NCBI GenBank assembly: GCA_023653785.1 | Contig: JAMKCH010058063.1 | Location: 1-64,000, forward strand | DNA length: 64,000 nucleotides | Source of the DNA: Ophioderma brevispina | Taxonomy: Eukaryota; Echinodermata; Ophiuroidea; Amphilepidida; Ophiodermatidae | Direction of reading: 5' to 3' | Part shown: in pieces, positions 21,720-33,299 of the stretch | Position numbering within the stretch: the stretch's first letter is position 1 | Layout of the letters: each line of letters begins with the position of its first letter | Position numbers and translations under genes: made by a program | Notes under the pieces: generated by a model | Told to the model about the DNA's origin: nothing | Database searches by the model: none | The model's input: only the letters and a program-made list of their open reading frames with translations

Positions 21720-24265
21720 TGACTTTTTATTTTAATGATGTCGATTACGTTTTATCGGTATCGGCCCGACCCATCTATTATTCTCTCCGCTGTAGTACAT
21801 TAATATCCAAATCTCCATCCTAACTCTTACGATACGAGATTTTTGTAAAATGATCGGCCCGAACCGATCCGATACGATATATTTTTGAGGAGCAGTGTAA
21901 GGAATTTCCATATCATATACACAACTACACATAAGGAAGTCATCTTGGTTGTACTTGCTATGCAGACAAATCCCAAGATATTTTCATGAACAAATAGGCA
22001 TGTTAATCATCCTTGTAATAATATATAGTGCGCTAAGAAAATGGAATTTTTTTTTAGAACGATTAAAGTGTGATTTTCTTAGAGAACGGAATGTATACTA
22101 GTGTGTTTGAACGCCAGAAGGTTGAATGCCACGGTGTACACGGCCGCCGCGCATCATCCGGCCGCGACCAAATATTATTTTTCAGAGGCCCGATCGGGCA
22201 ACCTCATAGGAAAACTGCTGCCCGAGGACAGTGAAGAATATGCCCGAATAAAATTACCGCGATCTCAGCGGGACATGAGCCCTACCCCTGGACAGCCAGG
22301 CCGGCTGGTCTGAAACTGCTGTACGAGGGAAAAAAACCACTGATTAAAAAAACGGTCCGGGAAATTCCCCAAGCCAGTCTAAGCCTAACTATAGGTACTG
22401 ATCTTTCATGACTTTCAGCTCATGACCACAGGTAATCCCGTCACCCACGTGTAATTTCTGATCACCAAATCTGCAATACCGGTTAAGATTCTGAGATGCT
22501 AACTGAGTTTAATCATTTTTGTGTGTCAAAACAAATGATTACGGCCAAGTGTTGGGCCATGCCGCCGGGGTTCACTGTCGGCCATTTTGTAATTTTTCAA
22601 AGCTAAAAATGACGTATTTTGCAATAAAAATACATGATGATAGATTCAAATCTGTGTTATTCGTTTCTGAAATGATTTTAAAAATAATTCATATTTAATT
22701 ACCGTTGTATATTTTTGTTTACTTGCAATTTAACATGAATGGAAGCTATGTTCACTGTATTGTTTGGTTTGATCCATGTATCCATTTAATACATGGGGGT
22801 GAGGTAATTGGTTTATTGTAAATACTAATCAGGAAATAATGTTCAGCGCTTTTTTTGGCGTGGAAAAATTACCAATTTATTTTTTCTATTGCGGAATCGG
22901 CGTGAAAAGTGGGTTTCTAAAATCGCCGATCCCCCGGACCCGTAGGAATCAATTTGGAGGTGAAAAATTCATCATGTTTGGAAGCTGTCCGGCGGAAATC
23001 GTTTTCGGCTTCCCGGAAATTTACATTTTTCCAGCCATGTTTAAGATTGCAAAATTATGTGGCGAGCCAGATCGTTGACCTGGGGACCGGCTGGACTGGG
23101 AAAGTAATATCGATCGAAATGCAGCTTTGTGGAAATGGTGCAAATGCAAAGGGTGCATTCAAAGCTGGGTCTGTCGACGTTGTGATGATATTAGGATTAA
23201 TATCTTTATTTGTGGTGTGCCTTTATTAATAAAACGGTAACGTAAGATTGTAAAGGAATATGGTTCTAGTAATCGTTTTTCTGATTAATATAGTGACTGA
23301 CTGGGAGTAAAGTCAGAGAACAAAACATTTTAGCAGATATTTGGACCGGGATTTGGACTTGCAGAACGGGCACGACTACACAAAGTTTTACTTGCCCGAA
23401 AAAAATTCTACTAGTCCCGGGCAATCGGACAGGCAATTGTCGCGGCCTGTCCTCTCTCATTTCCATGTGCTTGCACACGGGACACGCGACAGGGTGGTAG
23501 TAGAAAATGGTAAATTCAGTCATCCCTATGCTATGCGCAATAATACCCGGATTTCGACCCAAGATCACGTCTTACACATGCTCAGAACACAAATCGCTCG
23601 CTGCTACAGCTAGTATATTACTGACTTTACAGAACATCGGGGGTTCCCCAGCTGAAACAGTACCTTTTCTGGATGAGGGATTTCCACGAACATCTGAAGT
23701 GCATCGTGATGTTTTATTAATAAAGCAATATATTGCGAACAATCTGAAGAAAAGTTAAATGAATAGAAAAAATTATAAACTCTTTTCTTTTAATAATAAA
23801 TTAATGTAGTCCAATGTAGTAATTGAATCATGGTAAATAATTACGGGTGAGCAAGAAACCAAGACTAGGAGAATTATTGACTCATGAATACGTAGATCAA
23901 AAAATAAAGTTGGAGGATCACATCTCGCCTTGTCATTTTGTATACAAAGCCGTGGATGCCTGCGTTGTTTATAATATTATCCTGGTATAATGCGTGTCAC
24001 TTGTAGTGTATGTTGGCCTATACGTTGTTATAGTAATGAGCTTCTCATTTGTTGTTTTCACTGAGGTACTTACTTTCATATTATTACACAGCATTGTTAT
24101 TTTCTGTCGTTTTTTTCATAATTTCTAAAATTCATGTTAGTTTTGAAATGATCGGAGGGGGTCGATCGGTACTAGGGGAGATTTTTCGATCACCGATACC
24201 GAACGATCTGACAAAATATCGGTACCGATACACGATCTTGATCGGATCGGCTAATCATTATTTTT
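21720..24265. mobile_element. Possible DNA-transposon remnant bounded by ATCGGTATCGG words
   Basis: At the left (21745-21880) ATCGGTATCGGCCCGA and GAACCGATCCGATACGA and at the right (24150-24255) GATCGGTAC, CACCGATACCGAACGATC, TATCGGTACCGATAC and GATCGGATCGGC form clusters of the same word on both strands. Such clustered GATCGG/TATCGG words are typical of sub-terminal regions of some DNA transposons, particularly hAT families. The interior is unusually GC-rich for this window (CGGCCGCCGCGC near 22141, GGCCTGTCC near 23443). No transposase motif could be identified and no target duplication was established, so the boundaries are approximate. Confidence 0.35.
23636..23761 (+). other. Weak candidate terminal exon
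   Basis: CTGACTTTACAG just before 23632 resembles a splice acceptor and the frame continues through NIGGSPAETVPFLDEGF and ends ...IANNLKKS with a stop at 23756-23758. The composition looks more protein-like than the surrounding frames, but I recognise no family and no upstream exon. It lies within the possible transposon remnant, so it could also be a decayed transposase end. Confidence 0.2.
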
Positions 24266-24609
24266 AGTTGTTTTGTTTCAATACGAAACATAAGCGAATT
24301 CCTAGTTGCTCAAGTAGGAAAGGAGATATTTCCCATTTTTGTACCAAGAAATATTCTCAGCTTTAATCCTTCTGATGGGGGATGCAAAATATCAGGGCTT
24401 TCAATTTTTGTTTAACCTGATATGTGAAATCTCTCTTTGCATGTGTATTGCAAGGACTACAGAGTCCTATTGATGAGATGAACACAGAGAATGTAATGGT
24501 GATGTGATCATCACATTTCCAGCCAGTGATCGAATGTTGTAACGCTGTGACTTGGTTTTTGCATCGATGTGCCTTAGCTTTTATAGTATACCAACAGCAT
24601 GCAAGTTAA

Positions 24610-24959
24610 AGGCACTATCAGTTATTTGCTAAATCATAAAATTGAAAAAATCTTCAAAATCAGATTTTTGCATGTCTGTAACAAGTACGGGTACCCTAAC
24701 ATACCCTGTAAATGATAAGACCAGAAGCAACCTAATAAGCACAGAATCCGATATTTTAGCCATTACTGTCCGAACGGACACTTACTACAACACATAATTC
24801 AATGGAGAGTCAAATCGTTGAAGACTGCCGTTTTCTTCCTTTTCTGGCAATTCTTCAGTTGGAAAAAATGAGAATTATACAGACTTAACCTTCGATTTTA
24901 AGCTATTACTGCAAATTTCAAATATTTTGATTCTTTCGGGTGAATCACTGATAGTGTCT
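24610..24959. mobile_element. TTAA-flanked MITE
   Basis: TTAA (24606-24609) precedes AGGCACTATCAGTTATTT; AATCACTGATAGTGTCT is followed by TTAA (24960-24963). The inverted end AGACACTATCAGTGATT is close to that of 10854-11163, suggesting one family. The interior is non-coding. Confidence 0.8.
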
Positions 24960-25008
24960 TTAAGCACTGCGTGCAGGATACTGTCACGACAAACTTGTGA
25001 CTTTAAGT

Positions 25009-25338
25009 ACAGGGTGCCCCAATAAAAACTTTACCCAAAATGAAAGTCTTGTGTCGGGGGGGGGGGGGGGGGGTAGAACACAATCTGCTCGATTTGGGCA
25101 TTGGGGATTTCCAGGCCTAAGAAAAATGATGCTCCATGGACAAGTCTGTTTTGCTGTCTTATTGTTCAGTGGACCATATATTGAAAACCACTCAACCAAA
25201 ATGAACAATTTTTTTCAGGCAAGACGCTCAATTACCCATTCTTTATGATAAAATAAAATCACAGATATCAATTTTTTTTTAAAAAGTGGAAAAATATCAG
25301 TTTCATTTTGGGTAAAGTTTTTATTGGGTCACCCTGTA
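25009..25338. mobile_element. Mariner-like MITE (TA target), with a 20-nt G run
   Basis: ACAGGGTGCCCCAATAAAAA at the left and its complement ending CACCCTGT at the right extend as near-perfect inverted repeats of about 37 bp (through CTTTACCCAAAATGAAA). Each end is flanked by TA, the Tc1/mariner target. The interior, about 250 bp, is too short for a transposase. A run of about 20 G (25056-25073) follows the left end. An internal segment (CTGCTCGATTTGGGCAT, 25084) recurs at 62541. Confidence 0.85.
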
Positions 25339-25644
25339 GAATGTGATGAACTATTGTAAATATTTTCCATCAAGAATCTGCAAATTTTCACTGTTATTCC
25401 AGTGGTAGACCTATAGAACCTTGCACAAGAATTCGCACAAAATGTTTCTAGGCAATATTGACTTGCTGATTCCAAATCTTGACAATGCAAATTTGTCATC
25501 CTTGAGCATTTTGAGATGGTGAAGGGAAGGGGTAATTTAACAGGTGTAAATGTTTCATACAGGGTCAAAAGGTGTACAGACATGTTCCTCTGTTTCTATG
25601 GAATAAAAAAAAATAATTTGTGATATTTAGATCAATTTTAACAC

Positions 25645-25850
25645 AGTAGAGGTTGGGTAAGCGCAGTGGGTCTTCCCTCGCTTCTCACCACTGTGGTCCC
25701 AGGTTCGACCCTTGGTCGGGCCTGCGATTTCATGTGCTTTTGGTTTCCAGACCATACTCTACCTCGCAGGTTTTCTCTGAATACTCCAGTTTCCTCCTAC
25801 TAAAACTGGACTTTCTCTGCTTCAGGGCCCTCTGCTAACTTACTTTTGAG
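25645..25850 (+). repeat. tRNA-derived SINE-like repeat
   Basis: TAAGCGCAGTGG followed about 45 bp later by GGTTCGACCC resembles the A and B boxes of a tRNA-type RNA polymerase III promoter. The body that follows contains GGTTTTCTCTGAATACTCC and GTTTCCTCCTAC, a word pair I know from tRNA-derived SINEs of marine animals (recalled, not searched). No poly-A or clear target duplication was found, so the 3' end is approximate. Confidence 0.55.
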
Positions 25851-26790
25851 CTGATCAACATAAATTCATAACTGTTTCTACACTGCATATGTTAATGAGC
25901 ATACGCTACGCAGTGTGCTTATAAGTTTACACACAATGTTGGATTGCTTTGTGTTATGTTCAAGGATGACAAAGTGAGATTTGAAATCAGCAGGTTGATG
26001 CTTAGAAAGAATCAAAACATTTTGTGCACACTCCTTTGCAAGGTCCCATAGGCCTACTGCAGGACTACCTCAGAGACCTGGCTGCACCAAACAAACATTT
26101 TCCCCTTAAGGCTCTATTGGTAGGCAAAAAGTACTCGGGGACCTAAATAAAGATAGCAAATTGTGTTTAATGTACCCAATGGCATGCTGGCATGGCATGG
26201 GCTGTGATAGACTAGCAATTACAAACCAGTGGTTGCCAGTGGATGCGATGGATATCAGACACTTGTAAATCTTGATGTCATTTTCAATGGCCATTTTAGG
26301 ATGGTTTGGTTGTGTGAATGCAAGTAGTTTGTAAGTTGCATAGCTGCCCACTATGTATATCTGTGTACTGCCCTGTATCAGGATGACTCTAAAATATATT
26401 CTTTCATTGAGTCAGTAGTTTTGAAATGTCTTTGGTGAAAGTCAACTGAAGAACCATGTCAAGAGCCACCTGACCAAAGACTTAGCATAATGTGTTTGAT
26501 AGGAAATTTCTGACAAATGGCAGCTATTGCACTTACAACCTTCTGAATTCACATAATGTAACTTTTTATAATTGAAAAAAAACACCAACCATGACCTTGG
26601 TGAATGATTTGGACCAGTTATCAAAAAAATAAAAAAGTCATCTTTTGAAGGAATCTTTTTAATTCAAATCTGTGTGCAATCTTAAACTAAAGAGACAAGG
26701 ACCATTTCAGAAAGAACCCCCCCCATTTTTTTCCAAAAAAAAAACCTTTGGGTTGGTTTTTTTTTTTTTTTTTTGGCGTTTTATTGGAAT
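25851..26790. other. Spacer with homopolymer-rich patch
   Basis: There is no supported gene. C-, A- and T-runs cluster at 26717-26776, directly before the LINE tail, and may mark a truncation or insertion joint. Confidence 0.4.
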
Positions 26791-27190
26791 GACGTGCCAA
26801 TGGAAGATTGAGATGCGGCTTGTTTGCTACAGAAAAATCCTTGATATCAGCTGTGGAGGATAAGATCCGGAATGAAGAAATTCTGTCAAGAATCTCCTAA
26901 TGCCACTTTCAACCAAAAGGATCCAGCTCGCATCACTGCCTCGAAGCTGACATGTTTGGTTCACTTGTTGCAGAAATGAAAAACATCGCCTCCCAACGCA
27001 TTTTTATGGAAACTGTTCGCAGGCACAACAGACAGGGAAAAAAGACACAGGAAGAAGATGCGGAAGATTGGACCTATTGTGGGGGCGCACCACCTCCACA
27101 AGGCCATATTGGAAGGCAAGATAGGAATAGATGGTCTAATTTGTTCGAGGAGCCAACGTCCTATGGGACATGGTGCATAGATAGATAGCC
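26791..27190 (+). mobile_element. Decayed C-terminal part of a non-LTR retrotransposon reverse transcriptase
   Basis: Around 26803-26855 one frame reads EMRLVCYRKILDIS; after a one-base shift it continues DKIRNEEILSRIS (26861-26899) and stops. The EMR.YRKIL.IS.xDKIRNEE series is a hallmark of the region after the reverse-transcriptase core in many LINE polyproteins. Further on, another frame ends RQDRNRWSNLFEEPTSYG (about 27114-27170), the usual DR.RW...EE C-terminus. At least two frameshifts and one stop make it a dead 5'-truncated copy. It may be the same type of element as 36190-37150. Confidence 0.65.
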
Positions 27191-29050
27191 AATGTACTTA
27201 GATCACACCTGAAGTGAAGAAGCTGATTATCTTTATGTAATAATAGATGATTTAGCATTTTCTGTCCCGTGCCCGGCAAGAAAAATCAAAGCATGGTTTG
27301 CCGTATCATGGACGATTATTGATAAAGGCAAGTTAAACCAAGGTTTGCGGTGTCGTTTGTACTTCTTTACCCAATTGACACCTCCAAACCGTATCAGTAG
27401 CGTGGTTCAGCTGATCCAGTGCAATTGAGAGAAATCTCCTAAAAAAATCTGTTCTTCACTTTAACTGATGATTGTTAAAGATGTGTAATCGGGCCAAGGT
27501 TTATCTAGTTCTCCTTAGCATACTGTGATAGGGTGTATCGTGCTCAGGACACACAAAGGTTGCCTACAATTTCATAAATTCTTATTAGATTGTATAGATG
27601 TCTGAAGTAAAGTCGCAGTGTTGTATATGAAATGGTGCCTTAGAAAAGCTGGTTTGTACAATTATGTATGTACTTTTGCAAGTTTTCAAAAAAGTTGCCT
27701 ATTTCAAATATTAAAAGATAGAGACAAAAATGCATATTTGCTTCTCATATTGTAGTTGTATATATGTATCTAGGAAGGTCCATCAGGGAACTTGTGAAAA
27801 AACCAGGTTAATGTATAAATGGACTGATGAACTTGACAAAAGGTGAGAAAACCAACCTTCATATTTTTTATTTAAAAGACCTGTGACAACTACCAAAACT
27901 ACAGACTGTCCCCCCAAAAAACCTGTACAATCAAAGATTATTTTTTGGCCAAAAACTTTGAGTTCACCTCAACTGGAAGTTAACTGTTTTTTAAGGAATG
28001 TTTCAGCTTTCATGAGATTTTTAGTTGTCGTAATTTGGGGGTCTGGATGAAGAGTTAAATTATGCTTGAAAAACCTGTTGGGCCAGTTTCGGCTATCCTG
28101 ATATCAACACAGTTCCCATTCTTTATTGAAAATTAAAATAAAAAACTGGGTATAAAGTGCTGCTCTTTGTGATATAACATAATGTATAAGTTTATAATGT
28201 CACATTTGCTGATAAAATACAAGTAGCATTAGAAAATTGAAATCAAAACAGTCTTGTTCCAGCCTTACTCCAGGTTTCAGCAGAGGGTAGAACCATAAAA
28301 ATACATGTGTTGAAAGTAACTGGAGGCCTTTGAACACCAACTTTCCTTTCCTTTATTGTTCTTTGTTTAACACTGGTTTCTTAATTATTTTCCTTCCTGG
28401 AATCTTGGAGGTAGTGGGGAATGGGGAGGGGAACTTGGCCCTCCTTCATTAGAGCATTATCCGCACATTTCTCCCCAACAGAGACTGTGGTTGTCCCCTT
28501 AGTTTCAGCAGTAAAATTCCCAAAATATACATGAATTTCATGATTGTCCCCCTGAGAGTGAGTCCCCCATATCCCCACAACATAATTTCTGGTGCTTTCA
28601 TAGTTTAAAAATAATATATGGTCTATTTCAATACATGATAATACATTCACTCTGATCTCTACAATATTCTTTTGTTTGAAACAGTTTAATCCTACAAGAT
28701 GCTATACACCTTATACCTTTAGCTTCTTGTACATCAAGTGAAACTGGCCCAAGTGGTATTTTATCCGTTGTGTTCAATTGTATCCTAGCTTTGTGCATCA
28801 AATTGGATGGAATAAAAATGAGGATTTAGGAACTGGTCTAAAAACTAAAGTCAAAATATCTCACAGAAATGCACATTTTTAAAAAAAATGTTTAGTTTGA
28901 TTGTATAGATTTTTGGGACAGTCCGTACATGACCAAGCAGACCAAAATGTAGTTCCAGCCTCCCAACAAATTCATAGTTCTTATTGCAGGTGCTGACCTT
29001 GCAAACGTGTGCACAAAAAGTTTTAATGGATTCTTTACAACATTAAAGGG
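27191..29050. other. Spacer without a supported gene
   Basis: An 89-residue minus-strand frame (28381-28650) has no recognisable domain, start context or splice signals. A weak mirrored pair (GGTTTGCCGTATC near 27296 and ACCAAGGTTTGCGGTGTC near 27338) is present. Otherwise nothing. Confidence 0.4.
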
Positions 29051-29054
29051 CCAT

Positions 29055-29145
29055 GGCCCGATCAATAATAACCTCGTCCCCAGAAATCCTATATTTTGTG
29101 TCGGAAGAACGCTACTATTTTTCTCATTTATCCTGTGAAATGGTG
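29055..29145 (+). repeat. Short copy of the dispersed repeat at 5255-5600
   Basis: CTCGTCCCCAG, a TAGCTTTT/TATATTTT stretch, GAAGAA.GCTACTATTTTT and CTCATT..CCTGT are shared in order with 5268-5350. Confidence 0.45.
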
Positions 29146-29187
29146 AATTTTTACACACAAATACTTTAGGTATTGATAATCCATAAA

Positions 29188-29955
29188 ATTGATGGAAGCA
29201 CTTCCAATTTAACCCCCCTTAATGGAACCCAGCTTGGGTTAGGTTATACAGGGCTCAACATTTTCAAAGTGCTCCAATCATGTTGAAAAGCCCATGACAC
29301 TCTTTCTCAGATTACAAGGATTCTAAAAAGTATAGTTTACAGTTTGTGGCTTATAGTTTTGGAATTGTGGGGTAAAAATGGTGAAAAAGTCAATTTTGGT
29401 GTGTACATGGGTCAAAAGTTAAAAGTTGCTTTGATTCAGGTAATATATGGTGCAAATTGTTTCCCTAGCTTTACGGATTGAAATGAGGAATAGTTTGTCT
29501 TATCTGTTATGCTTAGTTTTCAAGTTATCCAACAAAATAGGTCACAGGTCAATAGAATCCAATAGCTGCCAATAGCTGTTGACTTTAATTCGCCATTTTG
29601 GTTAATAACAAAACATGTAAGATAATCAAAACTACTCCTATATTCATTCTATGAGCTGAACCAACAATTTGAACCATGTTTTACAAAAAATGGAGCAACT
29701 TTTAATTTTTGACCCTTGTATACAAACCAAAATTGACTTTTTCACCATTTTTACCGTTTTTACCCCATAATTCCAAAACTATAAGCCATAAATAGTATAA
29801 ACTATACCTTTTTTGGAATCCTTGTAATCAGACAAACATAATGGTGTGCTTTTCAACACAATCGTAATATTTTAATTTTTTTACCCCTGTGTAACGTTGA
29901 AATCCATGCTGGGGGCCATGAAAGGGGTGTGGCAAGTGCTTCCATCATTTTTTTG
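29188..29955. mobile_element. Foldback element with ~370-bp arms
   Basis: ATGGAAGCACTT, GTTGAAAAGC, GATTACAAGGATTC, AGTATAGTTTA, GGCTTATAGTTTTGGAATT, GGTGAAAAAGTCAATTTTGG and AAAAGTTGCT in the left half are mirrored in the right half around a centre near 29570. It shares CAGGGGT.AAAAA, CAAGGATT and GTATAGTT words, in the same order, with the 2.5-kb foldback at 11975-14465, so the two are likely relatives. Confidence 0.75.
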
Positions 29956-30039
29956 ATTATCAAAGAAATGTACTTTGTGTACTTGTGTACCAACATTTCC
30001 AATATTATCCTGGTTTGCACACTCACATGAGACCTGTGC

Positions 30040-30345
30040 ACTACAGTCCCCCACGAAATTATTTTAACTTTCTCTTATTATTTTAAAACGGCATGTATTC
30101 TTTATGATATTGTCTCAAACATTGAAAATGTACAAAGCATGCAAGCCCCTTCAATTTAAAATTCTCTCCAATTGAAATCAATTACTAGTACTAGTATTAT
30201 GTAAATGATTCAAGTGTCTCTTTGGTTCAGTTTCACGGTTGAGTTTTCAAATGGTAAACATTTCACATAAATTTGAAGGGTAGCCAGTAGTTTGTTACCT
30301 AAGTAGGCCTACAGTATATTTTTAACCATGATTGCTCCATATAGT
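30040..30345 (+). repeat. Core fragment of the R1 element
   Basis: AAAACGGC, CATGCAAG.C, TTCAATTTAAAAT, TTGAAATCAA, CAGTTTCAC, TTTTCAAATGGTAAACA, CAGTAGTTTGTTA and AGTAGGCCTACAGT follow the order of 390-635, without the terminal inverted repeats. Confidence 0.6.
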
Positions 30346-30579
30346 CCAGGCTACAGACCATGTGACCTTGTTATATATAGTTATATTGAGACCATTGTGA
30401 ATAGTTTTCAATGATTTGATAATCAAATCACTAACCATTCAAGATGGCTCCAAAATGGCAAAATGCATTACTACATATAGCCAGGAGCTTGCAATGTATG
30501 TGTATACTACTATAACTCATTCAAAGCAGTTAGGATATCATAACATAATCAAAGTGATTGATATCAGCAGGATGGTATC

Positions 30580-30795
30580 CTAGATGGGCTTTCAATATGG
30601 CTGCAAATGTCAGTTAGTAAAGGCCATTGAGTTGTTATTCATCAAATTTCCCAATATGGATGCCAATGGACTCCTAAAACCTACCAATATCAAAGAGACA
30701 CATGCATAATCTCTAGACTATTAGTGATCAGATTTTTCGTCCCTTAGTAAGTGCCATTTGCAGCCATATTGGATACCCATCTTGGGTGGCATCAA
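30580..30795. repeat. Small inverted repeat
   Basis: ATCCTAGATGGG, CAATATGGCTGCAAATG and CAGTTAGTAAAGG (30585-30625) are mirrored by AAGTGCCATTTGCAGCCATATTGGATACCCATCTTGGG (30752-30788, written here as one stretch broken by mismatches). A short foldback is likely. Confidence 0.45.
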
Positions 30796-30896
30796 ACATG
30801 TATCGATTGCTCTGATTACCTTATGATATGTAAACTGATCTGATTGACTTACACAAACATTGCAGTACTAGGTTAGACACATTTATCAATTAGAGC

Positions 30897-31097
30897 CAGT
30901 GGCGTAACAGGGGGGGGTTTTTTTTTTTTTTTTTTTTCTCCCGACGACTTTGGCCGGGAAAAAATTGAAAAAAATCATGTTAAATCAGCCGTTTTTAGCC
31001 CTCTGACCGGGAAAAATTGGCCTTTTGACCCCCCTGAGAGGGAAAATTTCCCAAGACTGGGAAATTTGCCCCCTCAGAGCGGGCAGGCCCGCCACTG
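30897..31097. mobile_element. hAT-type MITE with 8-bp target duplication ATTAGAGC
   Basis: The element starts CAGTGGCGTAACAG and ends GGCCCGCCACTG, flanked by the exact 8-bp repeat ATTAGAGC (30889-30896 and 31098-31105). A G-run then a T-run follow the left end; the interior repeats GGGAAAATT words. It is 201 bp long and non-coding. Its ends are like those of 6856-7313 and 7355-7763. Confidence 0.87.
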
Positions 31098-31318
31098 ATT
31101 AGAGCCATTTTAGAGTATCGGAAGCCATCTTGGATGCTATGAAGGAATAATATTTATAATCACGTTTTTGAAAAATACTTCTTATGGTTTGAATTAATTT
31201 CTTGACTGTTAAAACAACAGGGTATAGAAGAATGATGTGTAACCGAACTACCACAATTGCAATCAAAAGTAATATCACGATCAGACGCTTTATTGTATTG
31301 GCAGCCATATTGAATTAA

Positions 31319-31677
31319 AGGCTGACTCAGAGGTTTCGAAATATATTTTTTGTTGTAGTAATGAAAAATAGTCATCTAGAACTAAAGATAGTGACCTAAA
31401 ATGCTTAATTCCAAAGTTAGAGATGAATCAGATTTTTCGTTTTTATGCAGTAAGCATTTATGCACAGTATAAACAGTGCCATAGGATAACGTTTATAACA
31501 AAAATTCAGCATCCGGAATTTTATAACAAAGTTGTGATTTTCTATATGAAGGACTTCGATTTCTGGTTAGTTATTTCACACAGTGATTAATATATGGATA
31601 AGCATTATGTATAATGCAAAAACGTGATTTGTTTGAAAATTGAGTGTGCCCTCATCGGGAAATCTCTGGGTCAGCCT
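31319..31677. mobile_element. TTAA-flanked MITE
   Basis: TTAA (31315-31318) precedes AGGCTGACTCAGAGGTTTC and GAAATCTCTGGGTCAGCCT is followed by TTAA (31678-31681). The right two-thirds lies at the start of the composite repeat, and the same right end is present at 40365-40385 in the second copy, where the left end is missing. Confidence 0.8.
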
Positions 31678-33299
31678 TTAATTGATTGCGTGGTTACAGA
31701 ATCATATGTTAATTGAATGAATGTTTCAATGTGTCAAAATGAATGTTTTTACGAGACAGGCTGAACAATTACAACTTTTTAGTGAACAACATGTGAATGT
31801 TTTGTGTTTTGGTGGCCATTTAGATTTTTTTTGTTTTTCAAAAATGCTCCAAGGTTTTTAGTCTGGCATCCACCGGATTCAGAATCAACAGATATTGAAA
31901 AAACATTATCTAATAAAACAAGGTTGATATTAGTTACCAATGAGTCGGTAGCCTGGACTAATAGACTTGTGTGCAAAGTGGTTTTTACAATTTTTCTCTA
32001 CACACCCGCCATTTTGTTATTTGAGCTTTGCTTTCAACACCGTTTTTACCAGGTACTAACAAGATATTGTAGTTAATAAATATCTTCAAAATATTTTTAT
32101 ATGTCCATCCATTTTGAGAAATTTGCAGAGAAAAAAATGGGAAAGCCGTTTTTGGACCACTATGTTTAATTAAATCGGGCCATCTCCTTTATCCTGCTGC
32201 TTCCAAATGTTGATGATGCAACTTTGGCATCCTTAAGCATTTTCAGATAGGGAAAGGGGACAAATAAGGGTAAAATTCGTGTTTATACAGGTTTCTGTAA
32301 AAAAGGTGAATGAATAGGACATGTTCCTACTGGTCCTAGAATTAAAAAAGTTATAGTCACAGGTATTATGCGGGGAAGTATTACTAATGATCCGATCTGG
32401 TTTCAAATTGGTCTCAATTGTTCGTTATGGGAATGTTTAATAAAAAGGTTAATAATAACAGCAGAAGAACAGGAAGCAAGTCCAGCACCCTATACAAATG
32501 ACAGTGTTTTATGCGGACCTGTTTCTACGTGTACCCTAAAAAGAGACAAATGCTGAGAGCTGGGTTGACAATCATGCTGATATCAATTAAGTATTAAGTA
32601 TAAAATCGGTAAGAATATCAAAAGGTTGACTATTGTCTTTATTTTCATCGACCACCCAATACACCTACAGGAAAAAACTGACCTCCAGAGCCAGGGTCCA
32701 TGCTATGGCATGTTAGTCTTCAAGGTCCAGTAGCGCAAAAAAAATGGGGGAATGATAAGTACCCTAATCTCGTGACTGATCAGGTATGAGATATGATTGA
32801 TCTTCAAGCAGAATGTTGCTTTAAGTCTGACATGTTCCTGAGGAGAAGAAGAAATTTTAATATTGCTAAAACTTTTGTTCAAAACAGGTTAAATCCGAAC
32901 TTGTTATTGCACTACCAAACGAGAGATATCCAAGGTTCCCACAAATATTAACTTGAATGGACGGCCTATTACAAGGAGAGCTTGTGATTTCTTTTTGTAA
33001 CCAATTGCCGGGCCTCTGTTACAAGTATCAGTGTTTAACGATGATCTGCCCCGGCCCGTCATTAGAGCAACGCGCAAACACCTGAAATCAGAGCAAGGTC
33101 CACAAATAAATAATTGTCATACGGCTTATGATATTTGCGCAACGAAAACGAAACGAAACAGATTTTTAAAGGTGGGGAAGAGGTGTTGTAATTTTAGCAA
33201 AAATGTAAAACACTGGAGGATGCAAATGTGATTGCAGCTACGGATGTTGACTAAAAAATTAGTGAAAGTATTCAGAGAATCTTACAGTTATTTAGAATT

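Noticed and set aside
22839..23229. Two overlapping 79-91-residue frames in the GC-rich island
   Set aside because: No recognisable domain and the two frames conflict; kept only as part of the unassigned region.
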